Source: Bradyrhizobium sp. CCBAU 051011 (GTDB lineage Bacteria > Pseudomonadota > Alphaproteobacteria > Rhizobiales > Xanthobacteraceae). From it: a stretch of DNA of 64,000 bases. The DNA lies in contig NZ_CP022222.1 of the NCBI RefSeq assembly GCF_009930815.1, positions 1,530,501 to 1,594,500 of the forward strand, read 5' to 3'. A model generated the notes under the pieces. That model made no database searches, had not been told where the DNA came from, and saw nothing but the letters and a program-made list of their open reading frames with translations. This document shows, piece after piece, positions 42,893-52,404 of this stretch; the first letter of the stretch is position 1, and every line of letters begins with the position of its first letter. Position numbers and translations under genes: made by a program.

Positions 42893-44122
42893 ATGGATTA
42901 CAGCAAATTTTTCCAAACCGCCCTCAACCGTCTGCATGACGAGCGGCGCTACCGCGTTTTCGCCGATCTTGAGCGGATCGCCGGCCGTTTTCCGCATGCG
43001 GTCTGGCACTCGCCAAAGGGCAAGCGCGACGTCGTGATCTGGTGTTCCAACGACTATCTCGGCATGGGCCAGCACCCCAAGGTAGTCGGCGCCATGGTGG
43101 AAACCGCGACGCGTGTCGGCACCGGCGCGGGCGGCACCCGCAATATCGCCGGCACCCATCATCCGCTGGTGCAGCTCGAACAGGAACTGGCCGATTTGCA
43201 CGGCAAGGAAGCTTCGCTGCTATTCACCTCGGGCTATGTCTCGAACCAGACCGGCATCTCGACGATCGCAAAACTCATCCCGAACTGCCTGATCCTGTCT
43301 GACGCGCTCAACCACAATTCGATGATCGAGGGCGTTCGCCAGGCCGGCTGCGAGCGGCAGATCTTCCGCCACAACGACCTCGCGCATCTGGAAGAACTCT
43401 TGATTGCGGCAGGTCCCGATCGGCCCAAGCTGATCGCCTGCGAGAGCCTTTACTCGATGGACGGCGACGTCGCGCCGCTCGCAAAAATCTGCGATCTCGC
43501 CGAGAAATACGGCGCCATGACCTATGTCGATGAAGTCCATGCGGTCGGCATGTACGGCCCGCGCGGCGGCGGTATCGCCGAGCGCGACGGCGTCATGCAC
43601 CGCATCGACGTGCTGGAAGGCACGCTCGCCAAGGCCTTCGGCTGCCTCGGCGGCTACATCGCGGGCAAGGCCGAGATCGTCGACGCGGTCCGCTCCTATG
43701 CGCCGGGCTTCATCTTCACCACCGCGCTGCCGCCGGCGATCTGCTCGGCCGCGACGGCTGCCATCCGCCACCTGAAGGCCTCGAACTGGGAACGCGAGCG
43801 CCACCAGGACCGCGCCGCCCGGGTCAAGGCGATCCTCAATGCGGCCGGCCTGCCTGTGATGTCGAACGACACCCACATCGTGCCGCTGTTCGTCGGCGAT
43901 CCCGAGAAGTGCAAGCAGGCATCCGACCTCCTGCTCGAAGAGCACGGCATCTACATCCAGCCGATCAACTATCCGACGGTCGCCAAGGGCACCGAGCGCT
44001 TAAGGATCACACCCTCGCCCTACCACGACGACGGCCTGATCGACGGGCTCGCCGAAGCGCTGCTGCAGGTCTGGGACCGCCTCGGCCTGCCCGTGAAGCA
44101 GAAATCGCTCGCGGCCGAGTAA
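42893..44122 (+). CDS. hemA: 5-aminolevulinate synthase
   Basis: 409 residues from ATG 42893 ([23 protein letters not shown]); the longer open frame from 42770 is leader sequence. It condenses glycine with succinyl-CoA to 5-aminolevulinate, the first haem step in alphaproteobacteria. PLP enzyme features: [32 protein letters not shown], and the Schiff-base lysine in GTLAKAFG (K247). It is full length. A FixK-type box upstream suggests induction under low oxygen. Confidence 0.97.
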   Translation: MDYSKFFQTALNRLHDERRYRVFADLERIAGRFPHAVWHSPKGKRDVVIWCSNDYLGMGQHPKVVGAMVETATRVGTGAGGTRNIAGTHHPLVQLEQELADLHGKEASLLFTSGYVSNQTGISTIAKLIPNCLILSDALNHNSMIEGVRQAGCERQIFRHNDLAHLEELLIAAGPDRPKLIACESLYSMDGDVAPLAKICDLAEKYGAMTYVDEVHAVGMYGPRGGGIAERDGVMHRIDVLEGTLAKAFGCLGGYIAGKAEIVDAVRSYAPGFIFTTALPPAICSAATAAIRHLKASNWERERHQDRAARVKAILNAAGLPVMSNDTHIVPLFVGDPEKCKQASDLLLEEHGIYIQPINYPTVAKGTERLRITPSPYHDDGLIDGLAEALLQVWDRLGLPVKQKSLAAE

Positions 44123-44231
44123 CCCTACCCCTGCTAATCCCAGCGAATTGGGCCGGTAGCGCGGTGCGTTGCCGGCCCAAAGCGTTTATACTCTCCTTAC
44201 GGCTGCTGGCCGTGAAGGGAGATATGCAGCG

Positions 44232-47200
44232 ATGCTGCACGACTGGGGCGTAATCGCCGCCGCGTTCGCCTATATCGGACTGCTGTTCGTCGTCGCCAGC
44301 TATGGCGACCGCCTGTCGCCGAGCCAGCGCGGCCGCGCCGGCATGCTGATCTATCCGCTGTCGCTGGCGATCTACTGCACCTCCTGGACCTTCTTCGGTT
44401 CCGTCGGCTTCGCCACCCGCACCAGCGTCGACTTCCTCGCAATCTATGTCGGCCCGATCCTGATGATCGGGCTTTGCACGCCGCTGCTGCGGCGCGTGAT
44501 CCAGCTTGCCAAGTCGCAGAACATCACCTCGATCGCCGACTTCATCGCGGCGCGCTACGGCAAGAGCCAGGCGGTCGCCGGCACGGTGGCGATGATCGCG
44601 ATCGTCGGTTCCGTGCCCTACATCGCGCTGCAGCTCAAGGCGGTGGCGTCGTCGCTGGAGACGATCCTGAGCGAGGACAAGCTGTTCTCCTCGATCCCGA
44701 TCATCGGCGACATCGCGCTGGTGGTGACGCTGGCGATGGCGGCATTCGCGGTGCTGTTCGGCACCCGCCAGACCGACGCCACCGAGCACCAGCACGGCCT
44801 GATGCTGGCGGTCGCCACCGAATCCATCGTCAAGCTGGTGGCCTTTCTCGCCGCCGGCGCCTTCGTCACCTTCTGGATGTTCACGCCCGTCGAGCTGATC
44901 GAACGCGCGATGAAGACGCCGGAGGCGGTGCGCGCCATCAACTATGCGCCGTCGATCGGCAATTTCCTCACCATGACGCTCCTGTCGTTCTGCGCGATCA
45001 TGCTTCTGCCGCGACAGTTTCACGTCAGCGTGGTTGAGAACTCTAGCCCCGAGGAGGTCAGCCGCGCCCGCTGGCTGTTTCCGCTCTATCTGATCGCCAT
45101 CAACCTGTTCGTGATTCCGATCGCGCTCGCCGGCCTCGTTACCTTCCCGTTCGGCGCCGTAGACAGCGACATGTACGTATTGGCGCTGCCGATCGAGGCG
45201 GGTTCCCCGTTGCTGAGCATTGCCGTCTTCGTCGGCGGCCTGTCGGCCGCGACTGCGATGGTGATCGTGGAATGCGTCGCGCTCTCCATCATGGTCTCGA
45301 ACGACATCGTCTTGCCGCTGGTGCTGCAGCGCAGCCCCGCGACGCGCCACGGCAGCAAGGATTTCGGCGACTTCCTGCTCAGGATCCGGCGCTTTGCGAT
45401 CTTCGCCATCATGGTAATGGCGTATTTCTACTATCGCGCGCTCGGCAACGCGCAACTGGCGGCGATCGGCCTGCTGTCGTTCGCAGCGCTTGCCCAACTG
45501 GCGCCGGCCTTCTTCGGTGGCCTGTTCTGGCGCGAAGGAACCGCACGCGGCGCCATGACCGGCATGCTGGTCGGCTTTGCCGTGTGGGCCTATACGCTGT
45601 TTCTGCCGAGCTTCCTGGAAGGCAATCCCACCGGCCTGCTGCTGCTGCAACACGGACCATTCGGCATCGAGGCGCTGCGTCCGCGGGCGCTGTTGGGCGC
45701 CGATCTGCCGCCGCTGATGCATGGCGTGCTCTGGTCGCTCTCGCTCAACATCCTGACCTACATCGTGGTGTCGATCGCGCAACGGCCGTCGTCGATCGAA
45801 CGGCTGCAGGCGGACCTGTTCGTACCCAACACGCTGACGCCGATCACGCCGACGTTCCGGCGCTGGCGGACGACCGTTACCGTGCAGGACATCCAGAGCA
45901 CGGTGGCGCAATATCTCGGCCCCGAGCGCGCCGCCCAGGCCTTCCAGACCTTTGCCGCCGATCATCCCGGCACTCTCGATCCGGCCGCGCCGGCCGATTT
46001 CGAATTGCTGCAATTTGCCGAACGCCTGATCGCCTCCTCGATCGGCGCGGCCTCCTCGCGCCTCGTGATGTCGCTGCTGTTGCGCAAGCGCACCGTCTCC
46101 GCCAAGGCCGCGCTGAAGCTGCTCGACGATTCCCACGCCGCGCTGCATTTCAACCGCGAGATCCTGCAGACCGCACTCAACCATGTGCGCCAGGGCATCG
46201 CAGTGTTCGACGCCGATCTGCAACTGATCTGCTCGAACGCGCAGTTCGGCGAAATTCTCGCGCTGCCGCCGCAACTGGTGCAGCTCGGCATTCCCTTGCA
46301 GGAAATCCTCGAATTCATGGACGCGGTCAGCCCGTCCGGCGCCGGCGATTCCGATGCGCTATTGGCGCGGCGGCTGGAGGCCTACACCACCGTGGGCGAG
46401 CCCTATCTGGAGCGCCTGCCCGACCGTCACATGGTGATCGAGGTCCGTTCCAACCGGATGCCGGGCGGCGGCCTCGTCATCACCTTCTCCGACGTCACCC
46501 CGAGCTTCGAGGCCGCCGAAGCGCTGGAGCGCGCCAATGCGACGCTGGAAAAGCGCGTGCGTGACCGCACCGAGGAATTGACGCGCCTGAACTCGGAACT
46601 GGCGCAGGCCAAGAGCACCGCCGAGGACGCCAACATCTCGAAAACCCGGTTTCTGGCGGCGGCCAGCCACGACATCCTGCAGCCGCTCAATGCGGCACGG
46701 CTGTATGTGACGAGCCTCGTCGAACGGCAGAACGGCGGCGAGGATTCCCGCCTGGTCGAGAACATCGACGACTCGCTGGAGGCGATCGAGGAAATCCTCG
46801 GCGCGCTGCTCGACATCTCGCGACTCGATGCCGGCGCGATGGCGACCTCGATCACCAGCTTCAAGATGGCCGATCTGATGCGCTCGCTGGAGATCGAGTT
46901 TGCGCCGATTGCCCGCGCCAAGGGGCTGGAGCTGACCTTCGTGCCCTGCTCGCTGCCGGTGCAATCCGACCGCTCGCTGCTGCGCCGGCTGTTGCAGAAT
47001 TTCATCTCGAACGCGATCAAATACACCCCGCGCGGGCGCGTGCTGGTCGGCTGCCGCCGCCACGGGCAATCGCTGCAGATCGCCGTCTACGACACCGGCG
47101 TCGGCATTCCCGTGATGAAGCGCGGCGAGATCTTCAAGGAGTTCCACCGCCTCGAGCAGGGCGCGCGGATCGCCCGCGGCCTCGGCCTTGGATTATCGAT

Positions 47201-47741
47201 CGTCGAGCGGCTGGCGCGCGTACTCAACCACGGTATCGCGATCGACGCCAACGCCAGCGGCGGCTCGGTGTTTTCGGTGACGGTTCCGGTCGCCAAGGGA
47301 GTCAACCATACCGCCGCCGTCACCAGCGCGACGCCGCTGTCGAAGACGCCCATGAGCGGCGCCCTGATCGTCTGCATCGAGAACGATCCGGCGATCCTCG
47401 ACGGCATGAAGACATTGCTGACCGCCTGGGACGCCGAGGTGATCGCGGTGGCCGACCCGGAAGCCGCGATCGCCGCGATCGAAGCTTCCGGCAACAGCGT
47501 GACCGGCCTGCTGGTCGACTATCATCTCGACCGCGGCAACGGCGTCGCCGCGATCCGCGAGATCCGCCGCCGCTTCGGCGAAAACATTCCGGCCATCCTG
47601 ATCACGGCCGACCGCAGCCCGAACGTCCGCGCCGCCGCGCGCGAGGAGAACATCGCGATCCTCAACAAGCCGGTGAAGCCGGCCTCGCTCCGGGCGCTGC
47701 TCGGCCAGTGGCGGGCGCAGCAGATGGTGGCGGCGGAGTAG
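44232..47741 (+). CDS. crbS: SLC5-domain hybrid histidine kinase (CrbS-type acetate-switch sensor)
   Basis: 1169 residues from ATG 44232. The first 540 or so residues form a 13-helix sodium/solute-symporter-like module (SQNITSIADFIAARYGKSQ is the SLC5 signature). The PAS-like region is about 650-770, and a coiled coil follows. The HisKA phospho-acceptor is H813 in AASHDILQPLNAARLY. The HATPase has DTGVGIPVMKRGEIFKEFHRL and a GLGLGLSI glycine box. The C-terminal receiver has D1096 in LLVDYHLD. In Vibrio and Pseudomonas such kinases (CrbS) with CrbR control acetate uptake and acs; the neighbouring CrbR-like regulator and symporters support that role. Confidence 0.88.
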   Translation: MLHDWGVIAAAFAYIGLLFVVASYGDRLSPSQRGRAGMLIYPLSLAIYCTSWTFFGSVGFATRTSVDFLAIYVGPILMIGLCTPLLRRVIQLAKSQNITSIADFIAARYGKSQAVAGTVAMIAIVGSVPYIALQLKAVASSLETILSEDKLFSSIPIIGDIALVVTLAMAAFAVLFGTRQTDATEHQHGLMLAVATESIVKLVAFLAAGAFVTFWMFTPVELIERAMKTPEAVRAINYAPSIGNFLTMTLLSFCAIMLLPRQFHVSVVENSSPEEVSRARWLFPLYLIAINLFVIPIALAGLVTFPFGAVDSDMYVLALPIEAGSPLLSIAVFVGGLSAATAMVIVECVALSIMVSNDIVLPLVLQRSPATRHGSKDFGDFLLRIRRFAIFAIMVMAYFYYRALGNAQLAAIGLLSFAALAQLAPAFFGGLFWREGTARGAMTGMLVGFAVWAYTLFLPSFLEGNPTGLLLLQHGPFGIEALRPRALLGADLPPLMHGVLWSLSLNILTYIVVSIAQRPSSIERLQADLFVPNTLTPITPTFRRWRTTVTVQDIQSTVAQYLGPERAAQAFQTFAADHPGTLDPAAPADFELLQFAERLIASSIGAASSRLVMSLLLRKRTVSAKAALKLLDDSHAALHFNREILQTALNHVRQGIAVFDADLQLICSNAQFGEILALPPQLVQLGIPLQEILEFMDAVSPSGAGDSDALLARRLEAYTTVGEPYLERLPDRHMVIEVRSNRMPGGGLVITFSDVTPSFEAAEALERANATLEKRVRDRTEELTRLNSELAQAKSTAEDANISKTRFLAAASHDILQPLNAARLYVTSLVERQNGGEDSRLVENIDDSLEAIEEILGALLDISRLDAGAMATSITSFKMADLMRSLEIEFAPIARAKGLELTFVPCSLPVQSDRSLLRRLLQNFISNAIKYTPRGRVLVGCRRHGQSLQIAVYDTGVGIPVMKRGEIFKEFHRLEQGARIARGLGLGLSIVERLARVLNHGIAIDANASGGSVFSVTVPVAKGVNHTAAVTSATPLSKTPMSGALIVCIENDPAILDGMKTLLTAWDAEVIAVADPEAAIAAIEASGNSVTGLLVDYHLDRGNGVAAIREIRRRFGENIPAILITADRSPNVRAAAREENIAILNKPVKPASLRALLGQWRAQQMVAAE

Positions 47742-47888
47742 ACGCCGACATTGCGGGCCACCGGGTCGCGCCAATGCGCCCGATGACAGGCTCCGCGAAG
47801 CAATTCATTATCACCGCACGCACGGAAAGACGCATTGCTTCGCTAGAAGAATGATGAAATTAGGTTTGATTGCGACCACGAAGAAGGT

Positions 47889-48022
47889 GCGCTCCCTCTC
47901 CCGCTTGCGGGGGAGGGTTGGGGTGGGGGGTGTCTCCCCGGGCGAGACTGCCCGAGTGGAGAGAGCCCCCACCCGGCGCTTCGCGCCGACCTCCCCCGCA
48001 AGCGGGAGAGGTGAAGCGCGTC
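47889..48022. repeat. Large inverted intergenic repeat between the kinase and regulator genes
   Basis: CTCTCCCGCTTGCGGGGGAG on the left pairs with CTCCCCCGCAAGCGGGAGAG on the right. The core is GGGCGAGACTGCCCGAGTGGAG and the inner arm GGCGCTTCGCGCC. This kind of unit is frequent between convergent genes in Bradyrhizobium. It fills most of the 344-base gap and may terminate both genes. Confidence 0.8.
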
Positions 48023-48085
48023 TGCGGCCAAATCGATCTGACCAAAAATCATCATGCTCGCTAACGCCCGCAACGACGGTGGGAA

Positions 48086-48760
48086 TCACCCCGTCGGCGT
48101 GCCCTGGCGCCACTGGCCGCCGGAGATCTTTGCCGCCGCGATCACCGCCTGCGTCCGGCTTTCGACGCCGAGCTTCTGCAGGATCGCCGAGACGTGCGCC
48201 TTGATGGTCGCTTCGGAGACGCCGAGCTCATAGGCGATCTGCTTGTTGAGCAGCCCCTCCGATAGCATCATCAGCACCCGCACCTGCTGCGGGGTCAGCG
48301 TCACCAGGCGGTCGCGCAGCCGCGTCATGTCGGGGTCGGTGGCCGAGGAGAGATCGGTGTCCGGCGGCACCCAGACGTCGCCCTCCATCACCTTCATGAT
48401 GGCGTCGCGCAGCGTCTCGACGCCGAAGCGCTTGGGGATGAAGCCGGAGGCGCCGAAATCGAGCGACCGCCGGATCGTACCCGCATCGTCGCTCGCCGAC
48501 ACGATCACCACCGGGATCGCGGGATATTGCGCCCGCAGGTAGATCAACCCCGAGAAGCCCGAGATCCCCGGCATCGTGAGATCGAGCAGGATCAGGTCGA
48601 CGTCGGAATCCCGCTCGAGCAGCGCGGTGAGTTCGTCGAACGTGCCGGCTTCGCTGATGGCGGCCGAAGCCACGACACTGGCAACCGCCTGTCGCAGAGC
48701 GTCGCGAAAGAGCGGATGGTCATCGGCGATGACAAGGTGGGTATTGGCAGCAGCGATCAT
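48086..48760 (-). CDS. crbR: LuxR/NarL-family response regulator (CrbR-type)
   Basis: 224 residues from ATG 48760 (MIAAANTHLVIADDHPLFRD). The receiver has D60 in LILLDLTMPG and the Thr/Ser switch in VVIVSASDDAG. The C-terminal LuxR HTH (about 155-215) is RLVTLTPQQVRVLMMLSEGLLNKQIAYELGVSEATIKAHVSAILQKLGV. It is convergent with the CrbS-type kinase and is the obvious cognate partner. CrbR-type regulators activate acs and symporter genes, and the transporter genes nearby are likely targets. Confidence 0.88.
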   Translation of the reverse strand: MIAAANTHLVIADDHPLFRDALRQAVASVVASAAISEAGTFDELTALLERDSDVDLILLDLTMPGISGFSGLIYLRAQYPAIPVVIVSASDDAGTIRRSLDFGASGFIPKRFGVETLRDAIMKVMEGDVWVPPDTDLSSATDPDMTRLRDRLVTLTPQQVRVLMMLSEGLLNKQIAYELGVSEATIKAHVSAILQKLGVESRTQAVIAAAKISGGQWRQGTPTG

Positions 48761-49006
48761 CTGTTCCGGGCGCCGACAAGAGGTCGGGAAAGCATGCAAG
48801 TCGTTGCTGATTGACAGCAATTTGATTGTCCACTGTCAGGAAGCGACTTGCAAGGCAACCTTTCCCGCGTCCCGCAAAAGCAGTTAATCGGCGCCGATTC
48901 CTCGCGAATGGTGCAACGCAAAAAATGAACAATTGAGGATTTGGGCCGCGCCGGCCGAGCCCCAGGGAACTCGGAGAATGCTTCGCTTTCGAAAAGACGC
49001 GTAGCG

Positions 49007-51139
49007 TCAATCCTTGAACAGGAGATCGCGACCGAGCTCATCGATGGTGGAGACAGCATCGAGTGCCGCACGCAGCCGATCGAGGTCACGGCCCGACAAT
49101 CGCTTCAGGGCAACCGCGTTGGAAGGCGGGATGCCGTGGGCGATGTCCTCAACCTGCTGCGACAGGATGAGATCGAGAAAGGTGCCCTGGGCTTCGCCAA
49201 GCGCATCGAGATCGCTCTCGCTGGCCTGAACCCTCGCCTTCACGCCGGCCAGTCGCGCCGACGTCGACCGGTCCATGACGTGATAGCGGATGGCCATCGC
49301 GCGCACCCATGCGACGAGACCAAACAGTCCGGCCGCCTTGAGGTCGATACGGCCGGCGACCGTGCGGATCCCGCCGAAAAATTTCAGGCTCGCCGGAACG
49401 CTGACGTTCTCGACCAACAGTTTGATAAACGCGACCTGGCCTTCGGCCGCCGCGAAGGCCGCCTGACGCACGGCAACGGCAAGGCCACCGTCGCCGTGAA
49501 CCGCCCGCAGGTCGAAGAAGATATCGACGGACAACAGATCGGCGGGACTGGAACGTGTGATCCACTTGTCGACGCGATCCCGCCATGTTGCCACCGAGCC
49601 GCGCCAAAGCGCGTTCTTGGCCATGACACCGCCCTTGCAATAGGGCACGCCGACCTCGTGCAGGATATCGGCGACGTGCGTCCCGAGTTCGGCAAACCAA
49701 CGATCCTCCTCGCCATCGGGCCCGCCCTGCGCGAAGATCACGGCGTTGTCCTGATCCATCGCCAACAGGCTCTCGCCGCGTCCAGCCGATCCGAGCACCA
49801 GCAGCGCATACTCGCACGGCGGCCCGCCTCGGCCGCTCTCCCGCATCATCCGCTCGGCGATCACCGCGGCCTGACGGGAAAGAGCGCCCAGTTCCAGGGA
49901 AATCACTTCGGCGATATCGCGACCGGACAATCCTTCTGCCAGAAGCATTCGCGCGACGCGCGGCAACTGCGCCCAGGCCGCTGACAGCGCGTGCGCGTCG
50001 CCAGCATCGTCGATCTCCTCGCCGAGCGATATGGCATCGCCCGCGCGCAGGCGCAGCAGATCGCGCGTCGACAATGCACCCGCCACGTGGCCGGCGTCGT
50101 CGACAACACCGAGATGGCGGGTCTTGAGACGATTCATCCGGGCGATCGCGCGATAGACAAGCGCATCCGCCGGGACCGCTGCCAGAGGCGTGCTCATGAT
50201 CTCGGCGATTGGTCGCTGCAGCGCCGGGGCACCGAGCCGGGAGACGGCGCGCAGCACGTCGCGCTCCGTCACGATACCTGCCTCAGCCGCCCTGACTTCC
50301 GGGCCCGGCTGCGGTCCGCGCACGTAAATGGCCGATATCTTCTCGTCCGCCATTTGCGCCAGCGCTTCGCCGACCGTGGCATCCGGAGCGACGAAGACCG
50401 CCGGCGTCCGCATGATGCCGCCGACGCGGTGGCGGAACGCATAGCTATCGAAGCGCTGCAGGGTTTGCTCGGAATCGAGGCGGGCCGCTGCGTCGACCGC
50501 CTCGATCCAGCCGCTGCGCACCTGATCGTCGAGCACGGCGGTGAGCGCGCGACAGGCGCGTTCGGCTTCGGCAACGGTCCGGATGCCGTGTTCGCGCAGC
50601 TTCGGTACCAGCGCCAGGAATATCCGCGCCGTTGTGATTGCATCGCCCAGTGCGGAATGCCGGTCGACCATGTCGATGCCGAGCCAGGCGGCCAGCTTCT
50701 CCAGCTCATAGCCGGCCAGGTCCGGCGCGGCGATCTCCGCAAGTAACCTGGTGTCGAGCGTCCGGGGCCGCGACCATGGCAACCCCGCCAGTTCGCATTC
50801 GCGCTTCAGCATCGCGAGATCGAAACCGATCATGTGCCCGATGACGACGGCCCGACCGACAGACGCGTCGAAGCGCGGCCAAACCTCCGGAAAACGCGGC
50901 GAGCCGGCCACCATGGCATCGTCGATGCCATGGATGCGTGTCGTCTCGGCTGGGATTGTCTCGCCGGCCGGCCGAATCAATTGACGGAACGAACCGTCGG
51001 CAACCAGTTTTCCAGCGGTGAGCCGCACGCCGGCAAGCTCGATCACCCGCGCCTTGCGCGGATCGAGCCCGGTGGTTTCGACATCGATGACAACGGCGTC
51101 GAGTGACAACAGCGGGACACTGCCAGCCGTCCTGTCCAT
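49007..51139 (-). CDS. DnaQ-type exonuclease / CBS / DUF294 nucleotidyltransferase fusion
   Basis: 710 residues from ATG 51139. Domain order: DEDDh exonuclease (about 10-185; D19 and E21 in VIDVETTGLD, GHMIGFDLAML, and RHSALGDAITT with the catalytic His/Asp), a CBS pair (about 240-380; IMRTPAVFVAPDATVGEAL and IMSTPLAAVPADALVY), a DUF294 nucleotidyltransferase-like domain (LLVLGSAGRGESLLAMDQDNAVIF) and DUF294_C. The parts occur as separate or fused genes next to VC_2705-type symporters, but their role in acetate use is unclear. A nucleotide-sensing regulatory role is inference. Confidence 0.9.
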   Translation of the reverse strand: MDRTAGSVPLLSLDAVVIDVETTGLDPRKARVIELAGVRLTAGKLVADGSFRQLIRPAGETIPAETTRIHGIDDAMVAGSPRFPEVWPRFDASVGRAVVIGHMIGFDLAMLKRECELAGLPWSRPRTLDTRLLAEIAAPDLAGYELEKLAAWLGIDMVDRHSALGDAITTARIFLALVPKLREHGIRTVAEAERACRALTAVLDDQVRSGWIEAVDAAARLDSEQTLQRFDSYAFRHRVGGIMRTPAVFVAPDATVGEALAQMADEKISAIYVRGPQPGPEVRAAEAGIVTERDVLRAVSRLGAPALQRPIAEIMSTPLAAVPADALVYRAIARMNRLKTRHLGVVDDAGHVAGALSTRDLLRLRAGDAISLGEEIDDAGDAHALSAAWAQLPRVARMLLAEGLSGRDIAEVISLELGALSRQAAVIAERMMRESGRGGPPCEYALLVLGSAGRGESLLAMDQDNAVIFAQGGPDGEEDRWFAELGTHVADILHEVGVPYCKGGVMAKNALWRGSVATWRDRVDKWITRSSPADLLSVDIFFDLRAVHGDGGLAVAVRQAAFAAAEGQVAFIKLLVENVSVPASLKFFGGIRTVAGRIDLKAAGLFGLVAWVRAMAIRYHVMDRSTSARLAGVKARVQASESDLDALGEAQGTFLDLILSQQVEDIAHGIPPSNAVALKRLSGRDLDRLRAALDAVSTIDELGRDLLFKD

Positions 51140-51209
51140 CACCCTCCTCCCCTCACCGCCGCACCGTAGTACCGGTCGACAAGCTGGCGTTGGCAATGTG
51201 CCTGACGCC

Positions 51210-51818
51210 CTATTCAAGCAGTGCGCTGGTCACGGCAGGCGCATCGATCCGGTCCACCAGTTCGTCATGGATATTACACAGGCTGACACGCAGGTAATTG
51301 CGTGTGGTCTGGAAATCGCGCCCGCGCAGCTTTTCGTGGATCGGCATCATGGCAAAGTAGCTCTCGGCCAGCGGTTCGGGAATGTCCATCACCCGCTTGG
51401 GCGCGTGCCCGCCGACCAGGTCGAGCCGATGCGCCAGTTCGCGCCGCGCCTCCTGCCAGGCGGCCTCGCCGATCGAGGGCGGCACCGGATAACGGTCGAA
51501 CACCGAAAGGACGACCGCGATGATCTGGTCGAGCACCGCCCGGCGCTCTTCCCCGGCGTGCGGACGCAATACGACCTCTACCGTCTCGCCGACCATCGAC
51601 AGCCCGAGCGGAAAGGCCTGCCAGCGTGCGTGTTCGACCGATTTGGCAAAGCCTTCCTCGGCGAACAGCACCTTGGCGTAATGGCCTGCGCGGGCGCGCG
51701 AATATTCGTAGATGCCCTTCTGCACGATGTACGCCGACTGCGCATCGACGAAGTCCGCGAGCGCCTCGCGGTCGCGAATCGGCGGACGGGGACGAAACAG
51801 TTTTTCGAACAGCTTCAT
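51210..51818 (-). CDS. Conserved hypothetical protein of the symporter cluster
   Basis: 202 residues from ATG 51818 (MKLFEKLFRPRPPIRDREAL). It is helical and soluble, with conserved-looking segments DAQSAYIVQKGIYEYSRARAG, FPLGLSMVGETVEVVLRPHA, and the C-terminal GRDFQTTRNYLRVSLCNIHDELVDRID. I recall the family as a fixed neighbour of DUF294/CBS proteins and Na+ symporters, without a known function. The fusion-protein gene follows 70 bases downstream on the same strand. Confidence 0.75.
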   Translation of the reverse strand: MKLFEKLFRPRPPIRDREALADFVDAQSAYIVQKGIYEYSRARAGHYAKVLFAEEGFAKSVEHARWQAFPLGLSMVGETVEVVLRPHAGEERRAVLDQIIAVVLSVFDRYPVPPSIGEAAWQEARRELAHRLDLVGGHAPKRVMDIPEPLAESYFAMMPIHEKLRGRDFQTTRNYLRVSLCNIHDELVDRIDAPAVTSALLE

Positions 51819-51932
51819 TGCAGTCTCTTCCTGCGCGGCGACCTCGATCAGCTTGTCCAATTATCCGGTACCTGCAAAGCGCAATGATTCCAATGCGGCA
51901 TCGCTGTTAGCAGTCGCAACATACTCTACCCC

Positions 51933-51946
51933 CCGAAAGTATTATT
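51933..51946 (+). promoter_or_regulatory. Shared motif upstream of the DUF4212/symporter operon
   Basis: CCGAAAGTATTATT, 166 bases upstream of the DUF4212 start codon. The same motif with one difference (CCGAAAGTACTATT) lies 96 bases upstream of the MHS transporter gene. It is a candidate binding site for the CrbR-like regulator. Confidence 0.5.
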
Positions 51947-52112
51947 AAGAACTGACTGTTCGTGATGTTAGCCTTCGTTAGTTCCAAACCGGCACAAGAG
52001 CGGTTGGGACTGCGGCGCAGGGGGGTGCCGCGCTGACGGGATTGCAATCCCCTCGATCGTTCAATCCCGGCACACTTTGCTGACCGGTGTCTTGAGGGAG
52101 GATTTGCAACCC

Positions 52113-52391
52113 ATGGCTAACCCCACAGATCTGAAAGCTAAAGAAGAAGCACATTGGGCGAAGACATCACGCCTGATGTTCACGCATCTCGGCATCTGGT
52201 TCTTCTTCGGCTTCGTCATCCACATGTTCGTGAAGCCGCTCAACAATATCGTCATTCCGATCCTCGGTTTCCCGCTCGGCTTCTACATGGCCGCGCAAGG
52301 ATCGCTCATCGCATTCGTTGTCATGCTGTTCATGTTCGCGAAACAGCAGGACAAGATCGATCGCGAATTCGGCTTTGCCGAGGAAGATTGA
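52113..52391 (+). CDS. DUF4212 small subunit of a sodium/solute symporter
   Basis: 92 residues from ATG 52113 with two membrane helices (about 22-43 and 55-78). The family pattern is WAKTSRLMFTHLGIWFFFGFVIHMF ... PLGFYMAAQGSLIAFVVMLF. DUF4212 proteins accompany VC_2705-type symporters, and the large-subunit gene starts 14 bases later, so the two form one unit. It may be needed for assembly or stability of the transporter. Confidence 0.93.
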   Translation: MANPTDLKAKEEAHWAKTSRLMFTHLGIWFFFGFVIHMFVKPLNNIVIPILGFPLGFYMAAQGSLIAFVVMLFMFAKQQDKIDREFGFAEED

Positions 52392-52404
52392 GGGGAGCAT
52401 CGAC

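Noticed and set aside
44007..46274. Minus-strand open frame of 755 codons opposite the CrbS-like kinase
   Set aside because: A shadow of the kinase gene, Arg/Gln/Asp-rich without any recognisable domain.
52060..52085. Possible sigma-54 promoter (GGCACACTTTGC) before DUF4212
   Set aside because: The GG and GC elements are 8 bases apart where sigma-54 needs 10, so the match is fortuitous.
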